DNA of 64,000 nt from Brachionus rotundiformis (GCA_016802295.1 JAESIW010000090.1:372001-436000), one strand, 5' to 3'; shown: positions 10,277-23,590, counted from the stretch's first letter. A program made the numbers and translations. Notes: generated by a model from the letters alone, not told the origin.

Positions 10277-13200
10277 ATGAACCAGGTACTGGCAGATACA
10301 ACTTTGAACAATTACATAAATGAATTCAGCGCTGGCGAGGCATCGCTGAACAGTACCACTGTTTCGACCAGCAATGCTTCATCATCTGTATGCACAATAA
10401 CCAATATACCATCATCAGAACAGACTCAACCCCTGGTAAACAAAATAAAGTATCTCGAAGAAGAGCTAGCGAACGCCAAAGCAGACAAAGAGTTTGTCTG
10501 GTCGCTGTGGAAGCAGCTTCAGTCGGCGAATCCAAATGTGACCAATGCTATAGGCCAAGTGGTCCAGCGTGAGAAGGAAAAGTCTGAGACTAAGGACCGC
10601 AAGGTCTTGGAAATACTGAAAATAAAAGACCGAAAATTGGAAGAATTGGAAAAAAGCACTGCCAATCTTAACTCAGAAATTGCCAATCTACAAACCCGGA
10701 TCAAAAACTACGAGTTTGAGTCGGTGGCTAAGCATGAAGAAATAGAGCTGTTGAAAAAAAATGTCAAAACCAATGAAGACAAAGAGCAAATGTATGAACA
10801 GATAATACGGCTGAGAGATGACAAATTGGAGAAAATGGTCAAAGATAATGAACAAGAGAAAGTGTATTTGGTGAATAAGGTGCGCGATTTGGGTGAAGAA
10901 ATGGAAGCAGTGAGACTCGAGTGCGGAAAAAAGGCCTCCGAACTGGAAGTTAAGGCCCTTGAGCTGAAGACAGTCAGCGAAAGTTATGAAAAATTGCTAA
11001 ACGAGCTGAACCATTTCAAAGATTCCATAGACCAAAGCCTCAGGACCGAGAATGATAAGCTGCGCTCTGAGCTGACACAAAAAAATGAAAATTTGGAAAA
11101 GCTAAGGCTCGAGTTCGAGTCACTAGAGTCCAAGATGAAGTCCAATTTGGAATGCATGAGCCAACAGGACAAGCTGATCAAACAGCTTAAGCAAATTCAA
11201 AATGACCAACAGAATACCATTCAGAGCCAGAAGAATACCTATGAAGTGTTGGATTCGGAGAATTTGTCTTTGAAAAAAATGTACAATGATCTGTTGAACA
11301 AATTTGAGACATTTGTTCACCAGGACAAGAGTGCTCAGTTGGTAGAGAAGTGTGAAAAACTCGAGGCCAGAGAAAAGCTCAACAAAGACTTGCTCAAGAC
11401 CAAGAGCAACGAAATCGAAAAATTAAAAATGGAATTGGACATGTTCAAGGAAAAGCTTGGCTACGCCGAATCCATAGTCAATGAACTCAATAGGAAATGT
11501 GAAATACTCTCAGATAATGTAATAGATATTTTTATTAAAAATTTTTGTTTAATTATTTTTATCTTGTCTGATTTAAATTAAAAAAAATTAATTAACAGCA
11601 AAATTATGTACTTGATTGATTGAATTTTAAAGGTAATAAGAAGAGATGAGCAGAAAAAAAGTGCTGCCAAGGGCCAGAAAAGGTCCAAGTCTCAGAATCC
11701 GAGGCCAGTAGCCGAGCAGATTGACCAATCTGAAGCAGAATCGGTCAATAGGATAAAGTATTATCAGAATTTGTGTGAGTTAAAAGAAAAAGAGCTTGGT
11801 ACACTGAAGAGCGCGCACCAGCGCCGATTGGACAAGCTAATGAGCCTAGAGAAGGAAAACGGGCTGCTCAAGCAGCAGTTGGAGCTCGAAGGAGAAGAAA
11901 AAGCCGAGCCAGCGAGTGTTGCCAAGGTAAAGACCAAGGGCTACCAGCGAGTAGATGTCCAGTTGGCCAGCAAAGAGCTTGCCGCTCTTAGGCACAAAAA
12001 TGAGGAGCTGGAAAAAGAAAATTTCCAATTGAAAGACAATTTGGATGAGTGCAAGTTCAAATTAGATGAACAGAGTGGCCAAATCGAGGCGCTGAAATTT
12101 GAATTAAATTTTAATCTGAAGGACCAGGAGAAATGTGTGACCAAAAAGAGTGAAATTTATGAGAAGAGTTTGAGTGAGAAGCGCGAAAAATGCTTTAAAT
12201 TGGAGTCAGAGCTTGCTGGTGTAAAAGAATTGTCCAAAGAGTTGAATGCCAAGTGTGCTTCGTTAACTGCGGACAGAGATAAATATTTGTCAATGAGCAA
12301 CAAATTGACTGCTGAAAATAAGAGATTGCACAAAAAATGGTTCGAATTGCGCAAAAAGGAGAACAAGTTTAAGCTTTTTTTGAGTCAACAGATAAGAAAA
12401 TATTCCAATGAGAGCAAAAAATGTGCCAGTGAAGAGTAAGTTTATTTGCCAAGTTTACCAAACAAAAAGATTCGAGTGACATTCAAGATAAGGTGATCTG
12501 GGCTAATTGAGCCGATGAAGCTTATAAAATATAAACTTAATTTCAATATAAAAAATTAAAAAAATCTTATAAATAGTTTTCCTATACACAATTATCTTTT
12601 TTGTATACATATGTTTTGAAATTTGTTGTCAATGGAGCAAGGTATGATGATAATTATCGAAAAAAACTTCCAGGCATCGCTTTAGTTTTCAAAATTTGAT
12701 TTTTTTTTAAATACCAAGGGCTTTTTGCCAAGAATTTAGTGAAAAAAAATCAATTAAATTCTCCTAATATTTTTAAGATTTACTTTGGTACAATTTAAGC
12801 AGAATTTTTTTGATAGTGTCTCATTTAAATGGCTATTTTAAATAAAATTTAAGATTCTTACCAAATCTTATCCAATGGTATAATCAAATAGACTAGAAGT
12901 AAAGAAGTGTGGTGAATTATTTAACCAAATTTATCTTTTATTATTTAAAAATTAATCTGAAACAAAAACTTTAAATATTCTGTCCAAGCAAACTTTTGGT
13001 CTTGGCAAAAAAACGAATTTTAATCTTAATCACTAAAAACATTTACGACATAAGCTTTCATCCAATGTTACAGGTCTCTGTAATAATCATTGGAAATTTT
13101 TTCCAAATGTAAGCCTCCCAGAGTCAGATGCCAACTGATGGCAAATAATTACTATACAAAAAAAACATAGTAAACTAAAAAAATCTATTTTTTGCCATTA

Positions 13201-14600
13201 CCACTAAGAAAAAACTCAAAATTTGCCAAACTGAATTGACCACAATGTCTTTGTGGAACACTTTTTTTCCACAGCTAAATAATCTTTTAAGGATAGCTAA
13301 AAAGCCTAATAAAATAGACGAAAAAACAGCCTCCATTCAGCTCAAGACAAAGAGCCTCAAGCTCCAACAGTCCAAAAAGCAAATAGATGAATTGGTAAGA
13401 CAGCGAACAAGTCTGGAGCTCAAGTCACAAAATCTCAACCAGTATAATGAAAAAATGTCCAAAGAAATGGAATCATTGGAGCAAAAGCTCAGGAATTCGC
13501 GTCTCCAAGTGGAAAATTTGAACAACGAGGTGTCCAGTTTGAAGAAACGCGAAGCTGAACTAAAGAACTGCGAAGAAGAAGTTGTTAAACGAGAGCTAGG
13601 ACTGCGCGAAGAGCTAAGAAAACAACTTGAACTAAAAAATCGCCACTTGACCAACGACCTCAATCGGCAAATAGCCCAAAACAAAAGCCTCAAAAGCGAT
13701 AATGATAAGCTAGCTGACCGCTTGAAGGTAAATGAGGAAAAGCTGAACCATTTGGAGCGCGATGTCAACCAGAAGAAACAGCTGGTCGAGTTTTACAAGA
13801 AAAAGCTGGAAGAAAGTCAACTGAAATCAGATGAAGTATTCAGCTACGCTAGCGAACAGATTGTCACTGATCTAAAGTCACAGGTCAAAAAAATGTCCGA
13901 CTTGGTAGAAAAATACAAAATGGAGAGCAAAAATTTGCGCCAAAGTCTCCAATTGGCGCAATCAGGCCGCCAAGAGACAGAGGAAAAGATGGCAAAGTGT
14001 GAAAAGACGACTTGCAACCTTAGGGAAAGAGTTGCCAGCATGAAAAAGCAAAAGGACGACTTGGAAACGCGGCTAAACGAGGAACACAAACGGGTACTCA
14101 GTCTGGAATCAGTGATCAGCGAGCTGGAGTCCTCGGCGCAGACAAAACTAAAAACACTGAGCCAAGCGAGCCACGAAACGCTCAACATGGCCCAGCTCAA
14201 GGTCAAGTATGCGTTCAAATTGGCGGAAAATTTCGAAAATTTGATCAAAAACTTGTACGAAAGTTTGCTGAATAGGGTTGACCAAAATCGCAAGGCTATC
14301 AGATGCCAGAAAGAAAAAAAGCAAGAAAAAGACGAGATGAAATTTGCCATGGACTTGGCCAGCTCTGTGCTCAACATGAGCCACAATGAGCTTGACGATC
14401 TGCTCAAAGACAAAGATAATTGTGCCAATGAGCCACAAAAGCTTTTGTTCGAGTTCGAACAATGCTTGAATACCAGCAAAAGAGAACAGTTCGATGACGT
14501 AAACATTGTCAATATAGAAAAAGTATGTGAGCTGATATCGACCAGGTTGGAGGAATTGATCGATCTGGAAAAAGAGCTCATATGTCTCAAAAGACTGTGA
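10277..14600 (+). CDS. CNTLN: Centlein, centriolar coiled-coil protein
   Basis: Three exons (10277-11518, 11633-12435, 13292-14600) join in phase to give 1,117 residues. Residues 69-116 contain the centlein signature ADKEFVWSLWKQLQ, followed by VVQREKEKSETKDRKVLEIL. Nearly all the rest is long coiled coil. The C-terminal part (SSAQTKLKTLSQASHETL through ASSVLNMSHNELDDLL) parallels the C-terminus of vertebrate centlein. In vertebrates centlein links the proximal ends of centrioles and helps centrosome cohesion. The human protein is about 1,400 residues, so this one is shorter. The second intron's acceptor is set by phase: the nearer CACAG site at 13276 would give an immediate stop, while TTTTAAG ending 13291 fits. 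An X-box and an unpaired 3' splice site lie just upstream. Confidence 0.87.
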
Positions 14601-15770
14601 CCAATATTTATTTTTTTATTTAAATTTAAATTTTAATTAATAAAGCATTGAAAAATTTTATTTTATCTTTTTTAAATTTTTATCTGTCATGGCAAATTTG
14701 ATCATTTACCAAATAATTTTACAATTAAATTTAAAATTAAGTAAATATTTGTTAAATTAAATTAGACTTTTGATAATTGTAAACAGTATGATTTAATATA
14801 AGAATTAAAAAATAATAAATAATCAATAAAATAATTATTTTTGATTAAATTTTCTAATTAAACATTTAGAATAAGAAGATTTTAAGAATTATCAAAATTA
14901 AATTAAGTTATTCTTTTAAAAAAGAGAGATTTAAAAAAATTGTTAGATAAATTATGATTTATTTATTATCAGTGATAGCTATTTTAATCTTTATTCAATT
15001 AAACAAAATATTAAATTAAAAATAATAATGTGGCTTCATTTCCTGATTATTTAAAAATTAAATTAATAAAAAAATCGCCCAATTAAGGCCTTTATAAATT
15101 GAATTTTTATAATACCAAACTATTTATAATACTCATTTTGCATTCATTATCATTCGAATACTAGTCTGAACTTTATCTATTATGCAAAATGCTTCATAAG
15201 TTTATTTTAGTTTATTTATTTTTTCAAAATTAAGCAGATAAGATAAATTTGACCAGAATAAGCATTTATAAATGGTTTAGCATATGAAAAGAGTAAAAAT
15301 CTACTCGTAATTTTAAATTTGTAAATTGATTAACCTTGGTATAAGATAACACCACCATCCAAATAAATACTTGATAATTATTTAAAAGACAAGTTTATTT
15401 TAAGAACAAGAATAAGCATTTATAAAGTAAAATATGTTCAAAAAGCATTTTTAAATTTGATGCCATAATGTTAAAATAATTATTTTCCCTTAGAAAAAAC
15501 CTAAAATTTATGTTCATTTATAATTAAAGATAGATTTTCAATAATAATTAAGAGATTTTTTATTTTAAATAATTAAGTAAATAGAAAAAAAAAAACAAAA
15601 AAAAGGCATTCCGATCTGGTGGCTGTGTGTCGTTCCCTGATCCAAATATAGGACCCTATCCTCACTGGAAGCCAGCACGCCGCAATCGCGTGTCTATAAA
15701 TTGTTTTATGATTAGATAACAACTCTCTTGACAATCAATTATCAACTTTTTTAGATTTTATAAAACTCAA
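14601..15770. other. AT-rich intergenic region with one GC-rich island
   Basis: Mostly AT-rich with no coding frame. At 15605-15700 there is an isolated GC-rich island with open frames on both strands (plus GCVSFPDPNIGPYPHWKP, minus RDCGVLASSEDRVLYLDQG). Neither could be tied to splice sites or a start. It may be a 5' exon or promoter of the PMCA gene. A 3' splice site (CTTTTTTAG, ending 15754) lies 16 bases before the PMCA ATG. Confidence 0.45.
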
Positions 15771-18700
15771 ATGTGTGTATATAAGACTAGCAATGATGAA
15801 TTTGTAAATAGAGAAATGCTCGAGGCCAAGCAAACAGGGACCACGAGTTCCAATGGTGCGCCAAGAGACATGCAGTTCAATTTTAGCATCAGTGTGCATG
15901 AATTAAAAGAGCTGATACAGCTCAAGGGCCCCGAGGCTACGGAGCGTATTCGGCTTAAGTATGGCCAAAGCGACCAGCTAGCCAGTCTACTGCACACAGA
16001 TGTGGTGCGTGGAATATCCGACTCGGATGATCAGCTCAGGAAGAGAGTGGAGTTTTATGGCAAGAATGAAATTGCGCCAAAGCCGCCCAAGACAATATTT
16101 GAGCTGGCGTTCGAAGCCTTACAAGACACCACTTTGGTCATGTTGATGATTTGTGCAGTGATATCAATTTCGCTCTCGTTTTACCATCCAGAAGGCGAAA
16201 TAGCTGACGAAGAGTACCAGAATAGGCAGGAAAAGAGCATGGGCAATTTGGAATGGGTGGAAGGCGCTGCGATCATGATCGCTGTGGTAGTTGTGGTCTT
16301 TGTGACTGCGTTCAATGACTGGCGCAAAGAGAGGCAGTTTCGAGGCCTACAGGACCGCATCGAGTCCGATAACTTGGCCTCGGTGGTCCGCAATGGCCGC
16401 ATGATACAGGTCAATGTCAAAGACATTGTGGTTGGCGATATTTGCTGTGTCAAGTATGGTGATCTAGTGCCAGCGGATGGTATTGTTACCTACTCGTCTG
16501 ATCTTAAGATAGACGAGTCTTCTTTGACTGGCGAGACTGATTTGATAAAAAAAAGTTGCCATGACAACGCGCTGCTCCTGTCCGGAACCCATGTTATGGA
16601 GGGAAGTGGTCAGTTTTTGGTATTGGCTGTTGGTCTTAATTCACAAACTGGAATTATTATGACTTTGCTTGGTGCTACCGGCGACGAAGCCGAATCGGAC
16701 AAAAAGAAAAAACATGAGAAAAAAAGTATTTTGATATTTTTTTACTATCTATTTTAAAAAATGTTTTAATTAATTAATTGAAAATTATTCGGTGTTAATT
16801 AATTATTTATAAATTTAAAATTTTTCAGAGTCTTATTTTTGGAAAATTTTTTGGTAAAATTTTGATCTCAAAGTGGTTGATGAAAAGAAAAAATAATTTT
16901 TTTCTTGTTATGATAGATAAATTAAAATCAAATAAAAATATTTTATTAAATATAGGAATGTTTAATAAAAATAATGTATTTATTAATTAATTAAATTTGC
17001 TTTGCATCAGTCCAGACTAATTTAAACAAAAAATTAAATATACTTAATTTAGTTTTAATTAATTTTTTTTAATAATTAATATTTAAAAAAAAACATACAT
17101 TTTATTTTTTAAAAGAATATAAGAATTTGAATACTCAAACAAGTAAATTTTACCAAAGCAACAAAAAAAAAAGTAATTTTGGTTAATCTTTTGCCAAAGA
17201 TCAAGAAGATGTGCCAAAAAATGGGTTTGAAGAGGAGAAAAAAAAGTCAAAAAAAAAACACCGATCAGTATTACAGATAAAGCTTGGCAAATTAGCACTA
17301 CAAATCGGCTATATTGGAATGCTGTCCGCTTTTTTCACATTTCTAATCCTAGTCATACGGATGAGCATCGAAGAGTTTCTGATCAAAGGCCGCCAATGGT
17401 CAAATATCTACATCAAATACATAATATCCTATTTGATTCAGGGCATAACTGTAATAGTAGTGGCCGTGCCTGAAGGTCTGCCACTGGCAGTCACACTAGC
17501 ATTGGCATTTGCTGTTCGCCGCATGACCAAAGACAACAATTTGGTGCGACATTTGGACGCCTGCGAGACAATGGGCAATGCGACCACAATATGCTCGGAC
17601 AAAACTGGCACATTGACCACCAATCGCATGACTGTGGTCCAATGCTGGCTCGGAGACAAACTTCATTCCAAAATTCCATCTGAAATTAACCAAAATTTAA
17701 AAGATTTAATAGCACTATCTGCTTCAATTAACAGTAATTACACATCTAGATTGGAGATTAGTAATTTGGAATACCAATTGCCCAAGCAAATAGGCAATAA
17801 GACTGAATGTGCCCTACTGGGCTTTGTGAATCAACTAGGCGCCAATTATGAGACAATTAGAGCCGAAAATCCCAGTGAACAATTTGTCAAAGTGTTCACG
17901 TTTAATTCGGCGCGCAAAATGATGAGCACAGTGGTCAAAAATGGACAAAAATTGGGCGCTTTCAGGCTTTATGCAAAAGGAGCGTCTGAAATGGTATTGT
18001 CCAAGTGCAGTTGGTACATGGACTCCAATGGACACATTATTAGACTAGACCAAGACAAAATTCAGTCCATTATGCATTCGGTGATTGAACCCATGGCCAT
18101 GGATGGACTACGCACCATATGCATTGCGTATAAGGATTTTGTGTCCAAAGATACCAATGAGAACGAGGCCAGCTGTTGTTACTTTGACTCTGAGCCTGAT
18201 TGGAACAACGAGGATCATGTTGTCAAAGATTTGGTGTGTTTATGTGTTGTCGGAATTGAGGATCCTGTCCGACCAGAAGTTCCAGATGCCATACACAAGT
18301 GCCAAACAAGTGGAGTTGTTGTTCGCATGATTACCGGTGATAATATCAATACAGCAACTTCAATAGCCATGAAGTGTGGAATTATAAAGCCCAGTGATGA
18401 CTATCTAATATTGGAGAGCAAGGAATTTAATAAGAGAATTCGTGACGAGTCTGGGCAAATAAGACAGCATTTGTTGGACAAAGTGTGGCCAAAGCTGAGA
18501 GTTTTGGCCAGATCGTCGCCATCTGATAAATTTATTCTGGTCAATGGAATTGTTGATAGCAAATTATCTGTATTAAAAATTCTAATTAATTAAGATAAAA
18601 GTAATAATTAAAAAATTTTTTATTAAAAAAAAAAGACAAATAGAGAAGTGGTGGCAGTGACTGGCGATGGTACAAATGATGGTCCAGCGCTTAAGCGCGC

Positions 18701-19895
18701 CGATGTTGGCTTCGCAATGGGAATACAGGGCACAGATGTGGCCAAAGAAGCGTCGGACATTATTCTAACAGACGACAACTTTAGCTCGATTGTGAAGGCG
18801 ATGATGTGGGGCCGAAATGTTTATGATGCCATAGCCAAATTTCTCCAATTTCAGCTGACAGCTAATTTCTCAGCAGGCATTTTTAGTGTGGTTTGTGCGG
18901 CTACAATTCAAGCTGTGCCCTTAAAGGCCGTACAAATGCTCTGGGTTAACTTGGTAATGGACACTCTGGCCTCTTTGGCCCTGGCCACCGAACCACCAAA
19001 CCAGGACTTGCTCAAGAGAAGACCCTATGGTCGCAACAAGTCTATCATATCTTATACCATGATGAAAAATATGCTCGGACACGCTGTCTACCAGCTTATA
19101 GTCCTTTTTGCTCTGGTCTACAAAAGTAATACTTGGAAAAATAATTAATAATTGGGAAAAAAAATTATTTTGGTAAAATTTTATTCTTTGTTTAAGTTGA
19201 AGATTGGATGTTGGTCGACAGTGTTATAAAGTACCATGATATAAGCAAACTCAGGGATCCAAGTGTCCACTTTACCATCATATTCAACGCTTTTGTCCTC
19301 ATGACCCTATTTAATGAGATAAATGCCAGAAAGATACACAACGAAAGAAATGTATTCGCTGGCATTCAAAATAACATGATTTTTTTGCTCATTTGGCTAT
19401 TTTGTTTCATTGGACAGGTAAATATTAAATTAATAATTAGTAATTAGTGAAACAAATAATTAATCCATGTCAATTAATATTTAGATATTGATTGTTAATT
19501 TTGGAGGAATAATATTTGCGGTGGAGAAGCTAGAGATTGACCAGTGGATGTGGTGTATGGCGCTTGGCTTTGGCTCGTTGCTGTGGAGCCAGCTGATATC
19601 CAGTATACCGAATAGCTTTGTTAAAAGAGTGATTAGATGGTTTAAGAGGAGTAGAGCTGAGCCAGAGCCTGTGATGGACTTGGAGCACGAAATAGACGAA
19701 GATCATGACGCAATTGAGAGGTCAAAGAATCTCTGGATGCGTGGTGCTCATCGCTTGTCCAACCAGATCAAAGTGGTCGAAGTTTTCCAGGCCAAACTAA
19801 ACGAAGTTATTGATGCCAGTGAAATGGGCAGTGCTATGTCCCTAAAAGAAAAGGCCATGGAGTTGTCCCGGTCCAATGTCAACTTAAATCCTTAA
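15771..19895 (+). CDS. ATP2B: Plasma-membrane calcium-transporting ATPase (PMCA)
   Basis: Five exons (15771-16725, 17200-18569, 18636-19125, 19197-19417, 19485-19895) join in phase to 1,148 residues, the normal PMCA length. P2B-ATPase hallmarks are all present. These include the actuator loop LKIDESSLTGETD, the M4 calcium-site motif VPEGLPLAVTLALAF, the phosphorylation motif CSDKTGTLTTN (D452), and the hinge VTGDGTNDGPALKRADVGFAMG split from M5 by little sequence. M6 follows with MLWVNLVMDTLASLALATEPP. The C-terminus holds a calmodulin-binding helix (RSKNLWMRGAHRLSNQIKVV) in the family position. The pump exports cytosolic calcium across the plasma membrane, driven by ATP. The actuator reads TGET instead of the usual TGES. 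The tail after the calmodulin site is short and has no obvious PDZ ligand. Confidence 0.97.
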
Positions 19896-20745
19896 ATTGA
19901 TTTTTCCGCTTTAATTGTCTTTTTAAGAAGATAACATTTTATTAACATCAAAAAAATTAAAAATTTTTGTTAGAAATTTTATTTAAGATTAGAATATAAA
20001 GTTAATTACGAAAATAATATTTAATATTTATATTGTTTATTTATAATTATATAATTGTCTTTTTGAATAAATTAACAAAAAAATTGATTGAATGTTTTTT
20101 TTTTGTTACGTGATGTTGTAAAATAAAACAAAAGTTTATCCATTTATAAAAGTTAAATCTTAAAAAAATATAATTTAAGCAAATTAATTACTTATTTTTA
20201 ATATAATAATACGATTTTATATTAAGAATTTTAAAAATAAATTTATTTAATTGAATATATTTTTAATCTAAAATAGATATTTTGTAATTATTAGATTATG
20301 AATAAATTTTTTTTTTAATTTAAATTTATAGACTTTTATTTTTTTTATTTTTTGAAAAATAATTAATTTAAATAGCATCCAAAACTAATTAATTTAGATA
20401 AAAAACCTGAATTTTGGGTCTTTGCTTCGAGTACTCTGAGTGGTAGCCAATATTTTGCGTGGCAATGCTGAACCTAAGGCCCTGATCTAAAATTATGTTT
20501 TAGAAGAGAATGGTCTCTGATTTGGCAAGATTGCTGCGGTCAGATTTTGAAAAGATCGAGTCGAATGTGGTTAAATTTGTACCATCAACAAAACTTTTTG
20601 GTAAATGTTTGTGCATTTTTTCATGGGGACCAAGATCTTGGTAAGCTTTTTATACCAACAACAAAAATTTAGAGACTAACATATTTAAAATTTATTATTT
20701 AATTTAAAAATATATATATAAGTTAATTAATTAATTATTAATTTA
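19896..20745. other. Convergent intergenic region with an unresolved coding-like island
   Basis: Lies between the 3' ends of PMCA and the minus-strand 7TM gene. Most is AT-rich. The stretch 20400-20660 is GC-richer and has open frames on both strands with plausible splice signals. On plus there is TTATGTTTTAG ending about 20502, an ATG at 20510 with 44 open codons, and a GTAAGC at 20641. On minus there is a frame reading HLPKSFVDGTNLTTFDSIF. I could not choose between them, and it may be a small gene or an exon relic. Confidence 0.4.
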
Positions 20746-23085
20746 TTAAGATTGTTTATCTTGGGTTGGAAAAGCGCTGCTTTTTGATTTAAAGTTGGAC
20801 CCAGTGGTTATTTTTTCGCCTTTCCAAGCCTTGCTTAAAAAAATTCTAAAATTTTGATCAAAACAAAAATAGAAAACAAAATTGGACAAAATTGATAGAG
20901 TGAAGAACATTTGGGACAAATGTCGCATAAAATGGTCAAAGTGAAACTTGTAGCATATGACAAATAGGAAAAAATCGAACCAATTTAGCAGCTCATTTTT
21001 TTTCTGCAAGTTGAAAAAATGAAAAAATGAGTATACCATTGGAAAGAGCTCAAACAAGCGTAGAACAAAATTAATTACCGAATTTAACAAAGTGACTGTC
21101 AAATTTCTCATCTCGACATTTTTATTCTCTTTGACATCAATTTTAATTTTTAGACTTTTTTTTAACCTAATAGCTTTGCTATTAATTTTTCTTAATTTAT
21201 AAATAAGGACCCAATCAATGGTCAAATTGAACAGCAGAAAGATAACTTCATTAATTAGTTCATTAATGGCATAAATTGACTTAATAGCCATGTCCAGTTT
21301 GAATTTGATGTTGAGGTCATCGTAAAGAAGGGAATAGGGAAAGCTTACCAATGGATCACTATAGTTTAAAATGGCAAAGTAATAATTGAAAAAATTCAGC
21401 AATATGGCAACTAGTGCAACTACTAAAAAAAATTTGCTAAAATTGAGTTTTTTTTCTGTCAGCTTAAACATTGAAGTATGCACAATGGACAATCGGCTAT
21501 AGGTAAAGCCAATTACCATTACATTTATTAGAAATTTGAGCATTTTTTGGACAATGTTTATGAAAATTATTTGAAAATATTGAACAGGTATGAGGGTGCG
21601 TATACTGGAACAGAATGGTCCATTGTAGTATGGACACTCATTGGCCAAATTGAGCATCGAAAGAAGGAGATAAATGGCGCTTAGGCCTGCAAATGCTTTC
21701 ATGAATTTGTACTGATTTTTCTTAAAGTGTTTTAACTTGAACATAATGAATGTGAACATGTTCAAAAAAGTTCCAATTAGGCTAAAAAATGGATTTAGTA
21801 TGACCAGAATTAGAAAGTCGCCATAGACAATCAGCTCTCCCATTGTTACCAGGTCTAGTTTTGGCTTAAAATGTTCACCCAATTGGCATTTGAGTTTCAT
21901 GGCAGTAAAATTGCACCCAGACAGCTCTTGGTCAAGTCGAGCTATCGAATCCGGATAGTCAAGTGTCATTTTGTTTGCCAAATGACCATTCATTATGCGA
22001 ATGTAGTTGAATGTGCAGGTAAAATTGGTCGAATTGTTTCGCCCAATTCCGTCTGATGCCCCCAGTGATATCATCTGGTCAAATGGGAATTTTTCAAACA
22101 AGCAAAAATCCTCGTCTGGGAATAACTTGTCCAATGTAAGAGTATGATCAATGTATGGAGGGCCAGTATGACTGATGACAATTATGACACCATAATTTGC
22201 ATGCATTTCCACATCTTTTTTGTCAGTGATGTTTATGGAAAGATTTTTGTTTATAGACTTGATCCAGTGTAGACCATTGTGTAGCAGATTGCGAGCAAAG
22301 TAAATATCTAAGCGTATCTTGTCAAGATGTTTAAAATTTTCAAAAGTACTTGTCTCAATGTAGCTGATCTTTCCGCCCAGGAAAAATTGTCTACAATACT
22401 TGAACAAAGCCTGGTTAAACAACAGAGGACTGACATTTACATTTTCGGTAAACTCGAGCACAGCTACCATCACTTGGTTGCGCAAATAGGGCACATTTTT
22501 AAATTGGATAACATTTTTTTTGTAAAAAGTATTTGCCAAGAAGAGAATATAGAAGTAGATTATTCTGGTATTGTGGAATATGTATGGACAAATAGGAGTG
22601 GTGTATGTGACCCGACTGAGCAGAGAAAAGCGGTAAATGGTGAATATTTGTGCAAGGTCTTGGTTCGGTGAGCAATCTGAGCTGGATGCATTTATTTGTC
22701 CATACGAGTCAAATTTGGACTCATAAAAGGCCAAAGCTAGTGTTTTGTTGCCTTGGCCATGATTTTGGAAAACGTCTGGCCGTATTCCTTGAATACCAAA
22801 GTATGTGATTGTAATGATGTTATTGATTGGAAGGTCTCGGAAAAAGTCAATTATTGTGGCCAAGTGAGAGTTGTTCAGAATTTTGTCTTGGTCGTAAGCT
22901 TTAAAAAAGGCATTGTGGTAGATACGCAGGTAAAATGGAGAATAGTCTGTGAGTAGATGGTGAGCGTTGTCAGATAATTTGTCACACAAAATTGTTGAAA
23001 CTCCTGATTCAAGCAGGACACATTCATTGGTGCAGGTGCCACAGTTAAAAATTAATAAAATTACATTTATTAAAAATTTGAACAT
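20746..23085 (-). CDS. 7TM receptor with large N-terminal ectodomain
   Basis: A single-exon frame of 779 residues. A signal peptide covers residues 1 to about 19, followed by a roughly 390-residue ectodomain with about nine cysteines and several N-glycosylation sequons. Seven hydrophobic segments begin near residue 417. The first reads FLILVILNPFFSLIGTFLNM, and the last is followed by NFVFYFCFDQNFR, which resembles the NPxxY end of class A receptors. The DRY position appears replaced by SRL (GFTYSRLSIVH). The ectodomain has repeated Asn/Leu/Phe spacing that could be degenerate leucine-rich-like repeats, but I cannot confirm a domain. The pattern NECPYYNGPFCSS in the first loop recalls a large family of orphan receptors I associate with rotifers. 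Ligand and coupling are unknown. Confidence 0.7.
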   Translation of the reverse strand: MFKFLINVILLIFNCGTCTNECVLLESGVSTILCDKLSDNAHHLLTDYSPFYLRIYHNAFFKAYDQDKILNNSHLATIIDFFRDLPINNIITITYFGIQGIRPDVFQNHGQGNKTLALAFYESKFDSYGQINASSSDCSPNQDLAQIFTIYRFSLLSRVTYTTPICPYIFHNTRIIYFYILFLANTFYKKNVIQFKNVPYLRNQVMVAVLEFTENVNVSPLLFNQALFKYCRQFFLGGKISYIETSTFENFKHLDKIRLDIYFARNLLHNGLHWIKSINKNLSINITDKKDVEMHANYGVIIVISHTGPPYIDHTLTLDKLFPDEDFCLFEKFPFDQMISLGASDGIGRNNSTNFTCTFNYIRIMNGHLANKMTLDYPDSIARLDQELSGCNFTAMKLKCQLGEHFKPKLDLVTMGELIVYGDFLILVILNPFFSLIGTFLNMFTFIMFKLKHFKKNQYKFMKAFAGLSAIYLLLSMLNLANECPYYNGPFCSSIRTLIPVQYFQIIFINIVQKMLKFLINVMVIGFTYSRLSIVHTSMFKLTEKKLNFSKFFLVVALVAILLNFFNYYFAILNYSDPLVSFPYSLLYDDLNIKFKLDMAIKSIYAINELINEVIFLLFNLTIDWVLIYKLRKINSKAIRLKKSLKIKIDVKENKNVEMRNLTVTLLNSVINFVLRLFELFPMVYSFFHFFNLQKKNELLNWFDFFLFVICYKFHFDHFMRHLSQMFFTLSILSNFVFYFCFDQNFRIFLSKAWKGEKITTGSNFKSKSSAFPTQDKQS

Positions 23086-23590
23086 TTTATTAAAGCAAAA
23101 TAGTATTTTTTCGCATTAATGATTAAAAATAAGTGTCATTTAAATATTTATTTTGTTAATATATATCAAATTTCAATCGATTCGGCTCTAGAATGTCAAT
23201 GAAAATTAGTAATCATCTTCATAGTCTATTTTATCAAACAGTCTTGTCTATAAACATTAAAAATAAATTTTATCTATAAAAATTTTATATTTAATTTAAA
23301 TTTTAAGTTGTAAAAACTAATACATTACATATCTAATAAAATTAAGATTATTTTTATACTAAAATAAAATAATAAATTTATTTTAATCAATATATTAGTC
23401 AGTTTCTGGTGAAATTTTTATATATTAATTTAAAACTAAAATATCAATTTAAAAAAATATTTTTCTACTTTTAATATCTATTTGACGGCTTTTATTACAT
23501 TGATTATTTTATTATAATATTTTAAAAAAAAAAATAAAATATAATCTGTCATTTTATTATTGATGTCACAAATTAAGTGAAACTTGATGG

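Noticed and set aside
13236..13291. ATG-started beginning of CNTLN exon 3 as a separate gene start
   Set aside because: The acceptor ending 13291 joins exon 2 in phase and the downstream sequence is the centlein C-terminus.
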